From: Pseudomonas fluorescens
Lineage (GTDB): Bacteria > Pseudomonadota > Gammaproteobacteria > Pseudomonadales > Pseudomonadaceae
Length of the DNA: 64,000 nt
Direction: 5' to 3'
NCBI RefSeq assembly: GCF_005938625.1
Contig: NZ_VCNJ01000017.1
Location: 1 to 64,000 of the forward strand
Within the stretch, counting starts at the first letter, position 1; every line of letters starts with the position of its first letter. The notes under the pieces were generated by a model that saw only the letters and a list, made by a program, of their open reading frames with translations, did no database searches and had not been told where the DNA came from. Made by a program: the position numbers and the translations under genes. Positions 35,615 through 43,717 of this stretch are shown here, in pieces.

Positions 35615-37144
35615 TTAGACCAAGATGGAAGTGCCGGTCATTTCCGCCGGTTTTTCCAGACCCAACAGCTTGAGCATGGTCGGCGCCACATCCGCCAGCA
35701 CGCCGCCTTCACGGACTTTCAGGTCGCGCTTGCCGACATAAATGAATGGCACCGGCTCGGTGGTGTGCGCGGTGTGCGCTTGGTGGGTTTCTTCATCGGC
35801 CATTTTTTCGACGTTGCCGTGGTCAGCGGTGATCAGCGCTTCGCCGCCGACCTTTTCCAGTGCTTCAACGATGCGACCCACGCAGGTGTCGAGGCATTCA
35901 ACGGCTTTCACTGCTGCGTCGAACACGCCGCTGTGGCCGACCATGTCGCCGTTGGCGTAGTTGACCACGATCACGTCGAAACGCTGGTTTTCGATGGCTT
36001 CAACGATGCGGTCGGTGACTTCCGGCGCGCTCATTTCCGGCTGCAAATCGTAAGTAGCGACTTTCGGCGACGGGATCAGGATGCGTTCTTCGCCCGGGAA
36101 CGGTTCTTCGCGGCCGCCGGAGAAGAAGAAGGTCACGTGGGCGTATTTCTCGGTTTCAGCGATGCGCAGTTGGGTTTTGCCGTTCTTCGCCAGATAGTCG
36201 CCCAGCACGTTTTCCAGGCTGCCGGCGGCGAATGCCGACGGTGCCGGAATGCTCGCGGCGTATTGGGTCAGCATGACGAAGCCAGCCAGTTTCGGCTGGC
36301 GTGCGCGTTCGAAATCCTTGAAATCGTCTTCGACGAATACGCGAGTCAGCTCGCGGGCACGGTCGGCGCGGAAGTTCATGAACACCACGGCGTCACCGTC
36401 TTCGACTTTGACCGGCTCACCGATGGTAGTGGCTTTAACGAATTCGTCGCTCTCGCCGCGAGCGTAAGCAGCCTCCAGACCTTCCTGCGCGGTGGCGGCG
36501 TTGAATTCGCTGTTGCCGTCGACGATCAGGTTGTAGGCCTGAGCGACGCGATCCCAGCGGTTATCACGGTCCATGGCGAAGTAACGGCCGATAATGCTGA
36601 CGATGCGGCCCTTGCCCAGTGCCTGGAACGTCGCATCGAGCAGTTCGATCGACGAGGCGGCGCTTTTCGGCGGCGTATCGCGGCCATCGAGGAAGGCGTG
36701 CAGGTAGATTTTTTCGGCGCCGCGCTTGAAGGCCAGTTCGGCCATGGCGATCAGGTGATCCTGGTGGCTGTGTACGCCGCCATCGGACAACAGGCCCATG
36801 AAGTGCACGGCTTTACCGGCGGCCACGGCTTTATCCACAGCGGCGCAGATGGTCGGGTTCTCGAAAAACTCGCCGTCGCGGATCGACTTGGTCACGCGGG
36901 TGAAGTCCTGATACACCACACGGCCAGCGCCAAGGTTCATATGACCGACTTCAGAGTTGCCCATCTGGCCGTCCGGCAGACCGACGTCCATGCCGCTGCC
37001 CGAGATCAAGCCATTCGGCACGCTGGCCCACAGGCGATCGAGAACGGGCTTCTTCGCCGCAAATACGGCATTGGATTCAGGGCTGTCGCTGTGACCGAAG
37101 CCGTCGAGAATCATCAGGACCAAAGGTTTAGGCGTAGTCGTCAT
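35615..37144 (-). CDS. gpmI: 2,3-Bisphosphoglycerate-independent phosphoglycerate mutase
   Basis: The 509-residue manganese enzyme interconverts 3- and 2-phosphoglycerate. It starts [17 protein letters not shown] and carries the phosphoserine nucleophile Ser64 in [17 protein letters not shown], with metal ligands in [12 protein letters not shown] and [15 protein letters not shown] at 37144 is preferred over a GTG three codons earlier. It is divergent from the rhodanese-grxC-secB unit. Confidence 0.96.
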   Translation of the reverse strand: MTTTPKPLVLMILDGFGHSDSPESNAVFAAKKPVLDRLWASVPNGLISGSGMDVGLPDGQMGNSEVGHMNLGAGRVVYQDFTRVTKSIRDGEFFENPTICAAVDKAVAAGKAVHFMGLLSDGGVHSHQDHLIAMAELAFKRGAEKIYLHAFLDGRDTPPKSAASSIELLDATFQALGKGRIVSIIGRYFAMDRDNRWDRVAQAYNLIVDGNSEFNAATAQEGLEAAYARGESDEFVKATTIGEPVKVEDGDAVVFMNFRADRARELTRVFVEDDFKDFERARQPKLAGFVMLTQYAASIPAPSAFAAGSLENVLGDYLAKNGKTQLRIAETEKYAHVTFFFSGGREEPFPGEERILIPSPKVATYDLQPEMSAPEVTDRIVEAIENQRFDVIVVNYANGDMVGHSGVFDAAVKAVECLDTCVGRIVEALEKVGGEALITADHGNVEKMADEETHQAHTAHTTEPVPFIYVGKRDLKVREGGVLADVAPTMLKLLGLEKPAEMTGTSILV

Positions 37145-37258
37145 GGAATTCACTCGTGGCTAATAAAGAAGAGGGCGATGGAAAAGGGAGTTGGAGTTTA
37201 AAGCTAAGTTCCGACCGCGTCACCGCCGGACGGGGTTTGGCCGACCATAGTGGCTGTG

Positions 37259-37264
37259 TATACT
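37259..37264 (+). promoter_or_regulatory. Sigma-70 -10 box for the rhodanese-grxC-secB unit
   Basis: TATACT lies 33 bases before the rhodanese start codon, with a -35-like TTGGCC at 37237-37242 (16-base spacing). Confidence 0.45.
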
Positions 37265-37297
37265 GGCCGACATTTTAACGCCCTGGAACCTCCTTCG

Positions 37298-37711
37298 ATG
37301 GTTGCTCACCTGATTGAATTTGCCACTAACCACTACATTCTTGTCGGTATCTTCGTCGTACTGCTGGCTCTGCTGCTGGCGCACACGATGCAGGGCGGCG
37401 GTAAAAGCCTGAGCACCGGTGAGCTGACTGCACTAGTCAACAAAGACGCAGGCGTAGTGGTGGACATCCGTCCGGCCAAGGATTTCGCTGCCGGCCACAT
37501 CGTTGGCGCGATCAACATTCCCCAGGACAAGCTGGCTGCGCGCACCGCCGAGCTGGAAAAGCACAAGGCCAAGACCATTATTCTGGTCGACGCCCTGGGC
37601 CAGACCGCTGGCACCCACGCCCGCGAACTGATGAAATCCGGCTTCACCGCCGCCAAGCTGTCCGGCGGGATCTCCAGCTGGAAAGGCGACAACCTGCCGC
37701 TGGTGAAGTGA
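37298..37711 (+). CDS. Rhodanese-like membrane protein (YibN family), no active-site cysteine
   Basis: The 137-residue protein has one N-terminal membrane helix (YILVGIFVVLLALLLAHTM) and a cytoplasmic rhodanese domain (VVVDIRPAKDFAAGHIVGAINIP, GGISSWKGDNLPL). The loop that normally holds the sulfur-carrying cysteine reads ILVDALGQTAG, with no Cys at all in the protein, so it cannot work as a sulfurtransferase. E. coli YibN has the same neighbours (grxC-secB). ATG at 37298 is used; grxC starts one base after the stop. Confidence 0.9.
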   Translation: MVAHLIEFATNHYILVGIFVVLLALLLAHTMQGGGKSLSTGELTALVNKDAGVVVDIRPAKDFAAGHIVGAINIPQDKLAARTAELEKHKAKTIILVDALGQTAGTHARELMKSGFTAAKLSGGISSWKGDNLPLVK

Positions 37712-37712
37712 T

Positions 37713-37967
37713 ATGAGCGAAGTCATCGTCTACTCCAGCGATTACTGCCCTTATTGCTCGCGAGCCAAGTACCTGCTCGAGAACAAAGGCGTGGCCTTCA
37801 AAGAGATCAAGGTCGATGGCAAGCCGCAGGTGCGCGCCGAAATGGCCCAGAAAGCGGGGCGCACGTCCGTGCCGCAGATCTGGATCGGCAGCAAACACAT
37901 TGGCGGTTGTGACGATTTGTATGCTTTGGAGCGCGCGGGCAAACTCGACGCGCTGCTCAAGGCCTGA
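37713..37967 (+). CDS. grxC: Glutaredoxin 3
   Basis: The 84-residue dithiol glutaredoxin has the active site CPYC at residues 12-15 (YSSDYCPYCSRAKYLL), the TSVPQIWIG cis-proline loop and GGCDDLYAL for glutathione binding. It sits between the YibN-like rhodanese and secB as in other Gammaproteobacteria. Confidence 0.96.
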   Translation: MSEVIVYSSDYCPYCSRAKYLLENKGVAFKEIKVDGKPQVRAEMAQKAGRTSVPQIWIGSKHIGGCDDLYALERAGKLDALLKA

Positions 37968-38024
37968 ACGGCTGCACCCACGTACAGCACTCCCTAAAAG
38001 ACCCAAGATCGATAAGGATCTGAG

Positions 38025-38510
38025 ATGACTGACCAACAGAACACTGCAGCCAGCGAAGAAGAAACCGCACCGCAATTCTCCTTGCAGCGCATCTACGTAC
38101 GCGACCTGTCCTTCGAAGCCCCGAAAAGCCCGGCGATCTTCCGCCAGCAGTGGGATCCGGCGGTCGCGCTGGATCTGAACACTCGCCAGAAAGCGCTGGA
38201 AGGTGATTTCTACGAAGTCGTGCTGACCCTGTCCGTCACCGTGAAAAACGGTGAAGAAGTTGCCTTCATCGCTGAAGTGCAACAGGCCGGTATCTTCCTG
38301 ATCAAGAACCTCGATGCGGCTTCAATGAGCCACACCCTGGGTGCGTTCTGCCCGAACATCCTGTTCCCGTACGCACGCGAAACCCTGGACAGCCTGGTGA
38401 CCCGTGGTTCGTTCCCGGCGCTGATGCTGGCCCCGGTGAACTTCGACGCTCTGTACGCGCAAGAATTGCAGCGCATGCAGGAAAGCGGCGAGACGCCAAC
38501 CGTTCAATAA
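38025..38510 (+). CDS. secB: Protein-export chaperone SecB
   Basis: The 161-residue cytoplasmic chaperone keeps preproteins unfolded and passes them to SecA. It has the family segments [32 protein letters not shown] and [24 protein letters not shown], and an acidic, disordered start. It follows grxC by 57 bases and ends in a terminator. Confidence 0.97.
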   Translation: MTDQQNTAASEEETAPQFSLQRIYVRDLSFEAPKSPAIFRQQWDPAVALDLNTRQKALEGDFYEVVLTLSVTVKNGEEVAFIAEVQQAGIFLIKNLDAASMSHTLGAFCPNILFPYARETLDSLVTRGSFPALMLAPVNFDALYAQELQRMQESGETPTVQ

Positions 38511-38528
38511 ACGGTCCTGGCTACAACG

Positions 38529-38556
38529 AAAAAAGCGCCGTAACAGGCGCTTTTTT
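38529..38556 (+). terminator. Terminator of the secB unit
   Basis: AAAAAAGCGCC and GGCGCTTTTTT form a perfect stem with a 6-base loop, 18 bases after the secB stop and followed by a T run. Confidence 0.88.
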
Positions 38557-38563
38557 CTTGGCT

Positions 38564-38665
38564 GATCGTTCCCACGCTCCGCGTGGGAATGCCTCTGGGG
38601 ACGCTCCGCGTCCAGTGACGCGGAGCGTCACGGGCTGCATTCCCACGCAGAGCATGGGAACGATC
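38564..38665. repeat. Long palindromic repeat, copy 1 (GATCGTTCCCACGC type)
   Basis: About 102 bases start GATCGTTCCCACGCTCCGCG and end with the complement. The inside holds a second stem (GACGCTCCGCGTC / GACGCGGAGCGTC). A near-identical copy lies at 46267-46370. Confidence 0.85.
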
Positions 38666-38675
38666 AGGTGTGTAG

Positions 38676-39131
38676 TTATTTGAAGTCGTTCTGGCGCCAG
38701 GCTTCGTATACAGCGACGGCCACGGTGTTGGACAGGTTCAGGCTGCGGCAGCCTTCGCGCATCGGCAGGCGCAGGCGCTGTTCCGGCGGCAGCGCGTCGA
38801 GCACTTCCGGCGGCAGGCCACGGCTTTCCGGGCCAAAGATGAACGCATCGCCAGGAACAAACGCGGCATCATGAAACGGCCGCGAGCCTTTGGTGGTGAA
38901 CGCGAACAGCCGTGGATTACCCAGGCTTTCCAGGCAGCTGGCCAGGTCCGCGTGACGCTGCAGCGTGGCATATTCGTGGTAGTCGAGGCCGGCACGGCGC
39001 AAGCGCTTGTCGTCCATCTCGAAACCCAACGGTTCGATCAAATGCAGGTGGCAGCCGCTGTTGGCGCACAGCCTGATAACGTTGCCGGTATTCGGCGGAA
39101 TTTCTGGTTGAAAAAGGATGACGTGAAACAT
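38676..39131 (-). CDS. trmL: tRNA (cytidine(34)-2'-O)-methyltransferase
   Basis: The 151-residue SPOUT methyltransferase modifies the wobble base of tRNA-Leu isoacceptors. It shows MFHVILFQPEIPPNTGNVIRLC, LIEPLGFEMDDKRLRRAGLDYHEYA, FGPESRGLP and the knot end RSLNLSNTVAVAVYEAWRQ. ATG at 39131 gives the usual length; the 79 upstream codons overlap the divergent gene. The two start codons share bases (CATG). Confidence 0.94.
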   Translation of the reverse strand: MFHVILFQPEIPPNTGNVIRLCANSGCHLHLIEPLGFEMDDKRLRRAGLDYHEYATLQRHADLASCLESLGNPRLFAFTTKGSRPFHDAAFVPGDAFIFGPESRGLPPEVLDALPPEQRLRLPMREGCRSLNLSNTVAVAVYEAWRQNDFK

Positions 39132-39570
39132 GCACGGCTCCGAAGGTAAAGATGAGCGGCATTCTACGCCGCCTGTGGACAACCGTTCGAAACTATTCCC
39201 GCGAGTCATCGGTTCGCTGGCGATTGTCGGCGTGATGATCGGCTTGATGATTGGTCGCCTGACCACGCCGGATCCAACGGTGTTGCAGCAGGTTGAAGTG
39301 ACCGATGGTGGTTTGCTGGTGTGGTTCAACAATGAGCCGAAGCTGCACGGTGAAATCATCGATGGCACCGTGGCGCTGCTGTTTCAGGCTGAAGGCCCGG
39401 CGCAGAAGGGACAGCTCAAGCTTAACGGCAAAGACGTCAATTGGCGTACGCGCAAGAGCGACGGCGGGTTGCTGCTGACGGTTCTGGCGGCGCGGCCGCT
39501 ACAAGGCGAGTGGACAGGCAGCGAGGTCGACGACCGCTGGCGGCTGGAGATTCGACTGCAAGCGAACTGA
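39130..39570 (+). CDS. Single-pass membrane protein of unknown function
   Basis: The 146-residue protein has a charged N-terminus (MHGSEGKDERHSTPPVDNRSK), one membrane helix (VIGSLAIVGVMIGLMIGRL) and a periplasmic part rich in beta strands (VEVTDGGLLVWFNNEP, VNWRTRKSDGGLLLTVLAARPL). No family is recognised. Its ATG overlaps that of the divergent trmL gene by two bases; a purine-rich AAAGGATGA lies upstream. The same kind of protein sits next to trmL in other pseudomonads, as I recall. Confidence 0.7.
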   Translation: MHGSEGKDERHSTPPVDNRSKLFPRVIGSLAIVGVMIGLMIGRLTTPDPTVLQQVEVTDGGLLVWFNNEPKLHGEIIDGTVALLFQAEGPAQKGQLKLNGKDVNWRTRKSDGGLLLTVLAARPLQGEWTGSEVDDRWRLEIRLQAN

Positions 39571-39760
39571 GCGGGGACCTAACGTCCTGCTGGTTCACTC
39601 CCGCGCTTATTGACGTCTTTTCCCACTTCACAAGTCTGCCTTTCCGCTCTCCTTCATCGCCTGCGCACGCTATCGTGCGCTCCTCTTTCAAACCGGCAGG
39701 ATGCCGAAACCTTCGTCCCTTGCGCGACAGACAGGGGCGAATTCTTCAAGGATGAAAAAC

Positions 39761-41728
39761 ATGCCAGTAAAACCACCTCGTGGTGGCAGTGCCCACGTGG
39801 ATGTTCACGGAAGTCCGAGCCGATCGGTAGATGCGGACACTTCGCTCCCCGGCCCATCGGGCCGTCGAGGCGTCGACTCAGGTATTACTCTCGACAATCC
39901 GCAGTCGCGAGCCGACGCTAGAGACATTGATGCCATCCATCCGGCTCCGGCTGTCATCGTTCACACCGTCCCCGTTGAAACTCGTCTGCCCACTCCTCAG
40001 CCGTCGCTGGACCATTACGTAGTCAATGCCCGGGCGATACTTCCAGAAATCAACAGTGTAGGTTTAAGGGTTTTTAACAAGCGAACTTACGCTGACGTGG
40101 CCGGTGGCGACCTTGTCCTTGTCGCCGTGGATCCGCAAACGGGATTGCATCGAGCCCGACGCACAAGCGAGTTGCTTTTAGGCCCGGTAATGCTGCGCAA
40201 TGCCCAGAGCGGTCTCTGGTACCAGCGTGAGATCGTTGAGCCAGCCACTCGAGCGCAGATCAAACAGTATTTTCCGGAATTGACCGATCAACACGCAGAC
40301 GACTTTATCGCCAGGTTCAGTGACAAGGATGTGGCAAATGTGGAGCTCAAGCGTATTCAGCTTGGGCTACCGCAACTGGGCAGCGAACACGTCATCATCC
40401 CCAACCACCAAAATCACGTACCCGAGTCCCATGAGATATCTGAAGCGTTTGGCATGTGGAGCAGGCTACGCCAGTTGTACAAGTGGCAAGGTGAGCCTGA
40501 TCAGCGGGTCTACAGCGATGGGCGGCTATCGGGTTTCAAGCTGGATATCAATCTCACGCTATGGCCAGTCGATAAGTTGCTTTCATTGAGGTTCAACTCA
40601 GTCGTTGCTCTTGCGTTAAGAGGTAATGCACCGCTGAACCCTGAGGTGTTTTTTGCGCAGTTTCCAAACATTGAAAGTCTGACGGTAACAAGCCAATTAA
40701 TCACCAGAAGATCCTTCGGGGCCTCTATATATGAGCGTGCTTACTCAAGATTCAATATGGATTCGCGCTTTACCGAGCAGTTAGTGAAGCTTCCCCGTTT
40801 ACGAGAATTGAGCCTGCAGGATTGTGATTTACAGGCAAATTTTTCGCTGCGGGGCATGACCAGACTGCAGGTGTTGAGGCTTGCAAACACACCGGGGCCA
40901 GCGGCGAATGATTCGCCCGGTCCGTTACGCTTTCAGATGCCTGTTCAACACCGGAACGATTTGCAAACGGATCCTGACATTTCCGGGATGACCGACTTGC
41001 GTGTACTGGATCTGACGGGAGCCGGAATACGCCGAATTCCTTTCGGGCTCGATGCCGACAACGGGCGGTCAACACTGGAAGTATTAAGGCTTGGCGACAA
41101 TGCGCTGTCTGTCGCACCTTCACTCAAAGCAATGACTGCGCTGCAGGAGCTGGATCTTTCCAGCATGAGGTTAGACAGATTTCCGGAGGGCATCACCAAT
41201 GAGATTCCCGGGAAAGTGTTGAATCTGGCGAACAATCGAATTACCTCGATCCCGGAATCCGTTGAACTCAGAGCAGGCTTCAATCTCATCGGCAATCCAA
41301 TAACGGACCCGGCCTCACTCCGGCGGCTGATACGTGCACGGATAAAAACCGACTCCGATATTTGGTTGGGAGCAGAAAGTAGTGATGTGTCGGCAAATCT
41401 CTGGCTGCAGCATGTGCCGGCAGAGGAAGTACCTGCAAAACTGCAACTCTGGAACAGCGTTGCTCACCTTTCGAGCAGGCTTCGCAAACTGAGTCGTACG
41501 CCTGAGTTTCACGTTGAGTACCCGCTTCTGCAGCGGCGGGTCTGGTGGTTTCTCGAGGTCTTCGTCAAAGCTGACGCCAGCGAAAAGGCACGGCTGACAG
41601 ACATTCTGAGCAATGAACCCAGTCCTGGGAAAATGCTGGACAGGCTTGAAGCAGAGATACGGGAGTATGACTCGGGGCGGCAAAACCAGCCCCTGCACCA
41701 TTTACCCAAACGTCCGAAGCTTGATTAA
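39761..41728 (+). CDS. Leucine-rich repeat protein with a NEL-like C-terminus lacking the catalytic cysteine
   Basis: The 655-residue protein starts at ATG 39761 behind AAGGA; other in-frame ATGs at 39701 and 39752 are less well placed. The N-terminus is Pro/Ser-rich and probably disordered. LRRs run from about residue 275 to 510 (LRELSLQDCDLQ, LRVLDLTGAGIRRIP, LEVLRLGDNALS, LQELDLSSMRLDRFP, KVLNLANNRITSIP). The tail (LQLWNSVAHLSSRLRKLS, LLQRRVWWFLEVFVKADASE) resembles the first helices of NEL ubiquitin ligases of Pseudomonas, but no cysteine occurs after residue 355 and the protein ends about 20 residues past the expected catalytic loop. It may be an inactive or truncated effector, or an adaptor. 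Confidence 0.75.
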   Translation: MPVKPPRGGSAHVDVHGSPSRSVDADTSLPGPSGRRGVDSGITLDNPQSRADARDIDAIHPAPAVIVHTVPVETRLPTPQPSLDHYVVNARAILPEINSVGLRVFNKRTYADVAGGDLVLVAVDPQTGLHRARRTSELLLGPVMLRNAQSGLWYQREIVEPATRAQIKQYFPELTDQHADDFIARFSDKDVANVELKRIQLGLPQLGSEHVIIPNHQNHVPESHEISEAFGMWSRLRQLYKWQGEPDQRVYSDGRLSGFKLDINLTLWPVDKLLSLRFNSVVALALRGNAPLNPEVFFAQFPNIESLTVTSQLITRRSFGASIYERAYSRFNMDSRFTEQLVKLPRLRELSLQDCDLQANFSLRGMTRLQVLRLANTPGPAANDSPGPLRFQMPVQHRNDLQTDPDISGMTDLRVLDLTGAGIRRIPFGLDADNGRSTLEVLRLGDNALSVAPSLKAMTALQELDLSSMRLDRFPEGITNEIPGKVLNLANNRITSIPESVELRAGFNLIGNPITDPASLRRLIRARIKTDSDIWLGAESSDVSANLWLQHVPAEEVPAKLQLWNSVAHLSSRLRKLSRTPEFHVEYPLLQRRVWWFLEVFVKADASEKARLTDILSNEPSPGKMLDRLEAEIREYDSGRQNQPLHHLPKRPKLD

Positions 41729-41755
41729 AGCCGGGCTGAACGCCTCGGCGAGTGG

Positions 41756-41978
41756 TGTAAAAGCGGGAATCCCTGACCTGCCTGTATCAGGGTTCCCAAA
41801 ACTGCTGGACTTCGCTGCGAGCGTCGGTCCGGTGTAAAGAGGGAACCCCCGGCCTGCCTGTACCAAGGATCCCAAAAGGGTGGGCTCGTCGCGTTGCGGT
41901 ATGAGCCCGATGTAAAGAGGGGAATCCCCGGCCTGCCTGTACCAAGGTCCCCGAAACGGGTGGTGAAACGAATCACCT
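41756..41978. repeat. Three tandem 77-78-base hairpin repeats
   Basis: Conserved blocks of about 49 bases start at 41756, 41833 and 41911 (TGTAAA..GGGAATCCC, then CCTGCCTGTA, then CCC.AAA). Each block can pair GGGAA/TTCCC-type arms, and the arms change together: GGGAA/TTCCC in copy 1, GGGGA/TCCCC in copy 3. The segments after each block form their own stems of different sequence: CTGGAC/GTCCGG, GGGCTC/GAGCCC and GGTGA/TCACC. Such paired change suggests selection on RNA or DNA structure. They lie directly behind the LRR gene. Confidence 0.65.
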
Positions 41979-42041
41979 GCAAGAGGTATTGCAGGGGGCG
42001 TGCCAGGTTTTAATCTACTGAAACAAAAAATCTGATCAGAA

Positions 42042-42074
42042 ACACGAAAGCCCCGGAATTCGGGGCTTTCGTGT
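42042..42074. terminator. Terminator downstream of ntrC
   Basis: A perfect palindrome with 14-base arms (ACACGAAAGCCCCG and its complement) around a 5-base loop. T-rich sequence follows at a short distance on the minus strand, so it probably ends glnA-side transcripts leaving ntrC; it may also act on the LRR transcript. Confidence 0.7.
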
Positions 42075-42181
42075 ATTTGAAAAGTTGATCATTCGGTGTT
42101 TTCGGAAGCGAACGTGGGGATTCGACTGTGCGCAATCGCGGGTCATCGTGCATTGATGCGGTGCACGGTTGCCCTAAAAGC

Positions 42182-42247
42182 TTCGCGAGCAGGCTCGCTC
42201 CCACCGTTGGAATGCAATTCCCTGTGGGAGCGAGCCTGCTCGCGAAT
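42182..42247. repeat. REP pair (GTGGGAGCGAGC type)
   Basis: TTCGCGAGCAGGCTCGCTCC and the inverted GTGGGAGCGAGCCTGCTCGC face each other between ntrC and its terminator. Same family as 24381-24468 and 60108-60183, with AGGCT/AGCCT in the centre. Confidence 0.85.
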
Positions 42248-42280
42248 GGATGTCACGGTCAGCGAAGATTCAAAGGCTGA

Positions 42281-43717
42281 TCAGCCCTCATCCCCCTCAT
42301 CATCATCCGCACCATCAACCTTCATCCCCAGTTCCTTGATCTTGCGCGTCAGGGTATTACGCCCCCAACCCAGCAGCACCGCCGCATCACGCCGACGCCC
42401 GGCCGTGTGCTTCAGCGCGGTCTCGATCATGATCCGTTCAAATGCCGGCACCGCACTGTCGAGCAAACTCGACTGGCCACGCGCCAAGGCTTGGTCTGCC
42501 CACTGGCGCAGCGCCTGCTCCCAGTTGGTCACTGGCGCCGAGTCTTGCGGCAGGTTCAGCAGTTCTGGCGGCAGGTCGCTGATGTGTACCTCGCGCCCGG
42601 ACGCCATTACGGTGATCCAGCGGCAGGTGTTCTCCAGCTGACGCACGTTGCCGCCCCACGGCAGGTTCTTCAGGTATTCCTCGGTCTCGCTTTTCAGCAG
42701 CTTCGGCTCCACCGCCAGCTCTTGCGCGGCGCGGCTGAGGAAGTGCTTGGCCAGGGTCGGGATGTCTTCACGACGGTCCGACAGGCGCGGGATGTGGATG
42801 CGGATCACATTGAGGCGATGGAACAAGTCCTCACGGAATTTGCCGGCGTGCACCAGGGTTTCCAGATTCTGGTGGGTCGCCGCGATGATGCGTACATCGA
42901 CTTTCACCGGCACATGCCCGCCGACGCGGTAGAACTCGCCATCGGCCAGTACGCGCAATAGTCGAGTCTGGGTATCCGCCGGCATGTCGCCGATTTCATC
43001 AAGGAACAGCGTGCCGCCGTCAGCCTGTTCAAAGCGGCCGCGACGCAGATTTGCCGCACCGGTAAACGCGCCTTTCTCATGGCCGAACAGCTCGGACTCC
43101 ATCAGATCTTTTGGGATCGCCGCCATGTTCAGCGCGATGAACGGCGAGGCCGCGCGCGGGCTGTGGCGGTGCAATGCGTGGGCGACCAGCTCTTTACCGG
43201 TGCCGGATTCGCCGTTGATCAGTACGGTAATGTTGGAGTGGCTCAAGCGCCCGATGGCGCGAAACACTTCCTGCATCGCCGGCGCTTCGCCGATGATTTC
43301 CGGGGTGCGGGTCAGGGCCGGTACGACTTCCAGGCCTTGTTGTTCCTGTGCGTGTTGGTTCGCACGTTTGACCAGCGACACCGCTTCATCAACGTCGAAC
43401 GGCTTCGGCAAGTATTCGAAAGCGCCGCCCTGATACGAGGCAACAGCGCTGTCCAGATCGGAGTGAGCGGTCATGATGATGACCGGCAACCGTGGATGCT
43501 GCTCGCGAATCCGCGCCAACAAATCCAGACCGCTGGCACCCGGCATGCGGATGTCGGAAATGATCACGTCAGGCTGCTGACGGGCCAGCCGACTCATCAC
43601 ACCATCAGCGCTGTCGAAGCTCTGCGTGGTCATGCCTTCCTGCTGCAGGGCCTTTTCCAGAACCCAACGGATAGAACGGTCGTCATCGACGATCCACACG
43701 GTTTCACTACGGCTCAT
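42281..43717 (-). CDS. ntrC: Nitrogen regulation response regulator NtrC
   Basis: The 478-residue sigma-54 activator has a receiver domain with phosphorylation site Asp55 (VIISDIRMPG), an AAA+ domain with Walker A GESGTGKE, the sigma-54-contacting GAFTGA loop and Walker B GGTLFLDEIGD, and a C-terminal Fis-type DNA-binding helix pair (AAVLLGWGRNTLTRKIKELG). When phosphorylated by NtrB it activates nitrogen-scarcity genes including glnA. Its ATG overlaps the ntrB stop (ATGA). Confidence 0.97.
   Translation of the reverse strand: MSRSETVWIVDDDRSIRWVLEKALQQEGMTTQSFDSADGVMSRLARQQPDVIISDIRMPGASGLDLLARIREQHPRLPVIIMTAHSDLDSAVASYQGGAFEYLPKPFDVDEAVSLVKRANQHAQEQQGLEVVPALTRTPEIIGEAPAMQEVFRAIGRLSHSNITVLINGESGTGKELVAHALHRHSPRAASPFIALNMAAIPKDLMESELFGHEKGAFTGAANLRRGRFEQADGGTLFLDEIGDMPADTQTRLLRVLADGEFYRVGGHVPVKVDVRIIAATHQNLETLVHAGKFREDLFHRLNVIRIHIPRLSDRREDIPTLAKHFLSRAAQELAVEPKLLKSETEEYLKNLPWGGNVRQLENTCRWITVMASGREVHISDLPPELLNLPQDSAPVTNWEQALRQWADQALARGQSSLLDSAVPAFERIMIETALKHTAGRRRDAAVLLGWGRNTLTRKIKELGMKVDGADDDEGDEG

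Larger units (their letters stand above)
41729..42280. other. Gene-free stretch between the LRR gene and ntrC
   Basis: These 552 bases contain the three tandem structured repeats (41756-41960), a perfect terminator palindrome (42042-42074) and a REP pair (42182-42247). A minus-strand open frame of 85 codons (41725-41982) runs through the tandem repeats because their period is near a multiple of three; it has no ribosome binding site and is not called. Confidence 0.6.

Noticed and set aside
41756..41960. Could the three tandem repeats be a small CRISPR array?
   Set aside because: The repeat blocks are about 49 bases and imperfect, the spacers resemble each other and form hairpins, and no cas gene is present.
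41725..41982. 85-codon minus-strand open frame through the tandem repeats
   Set aside because: It stays open only because the repeat period is close to a multiple of three; no ribosome binding site or recognisable sequence.
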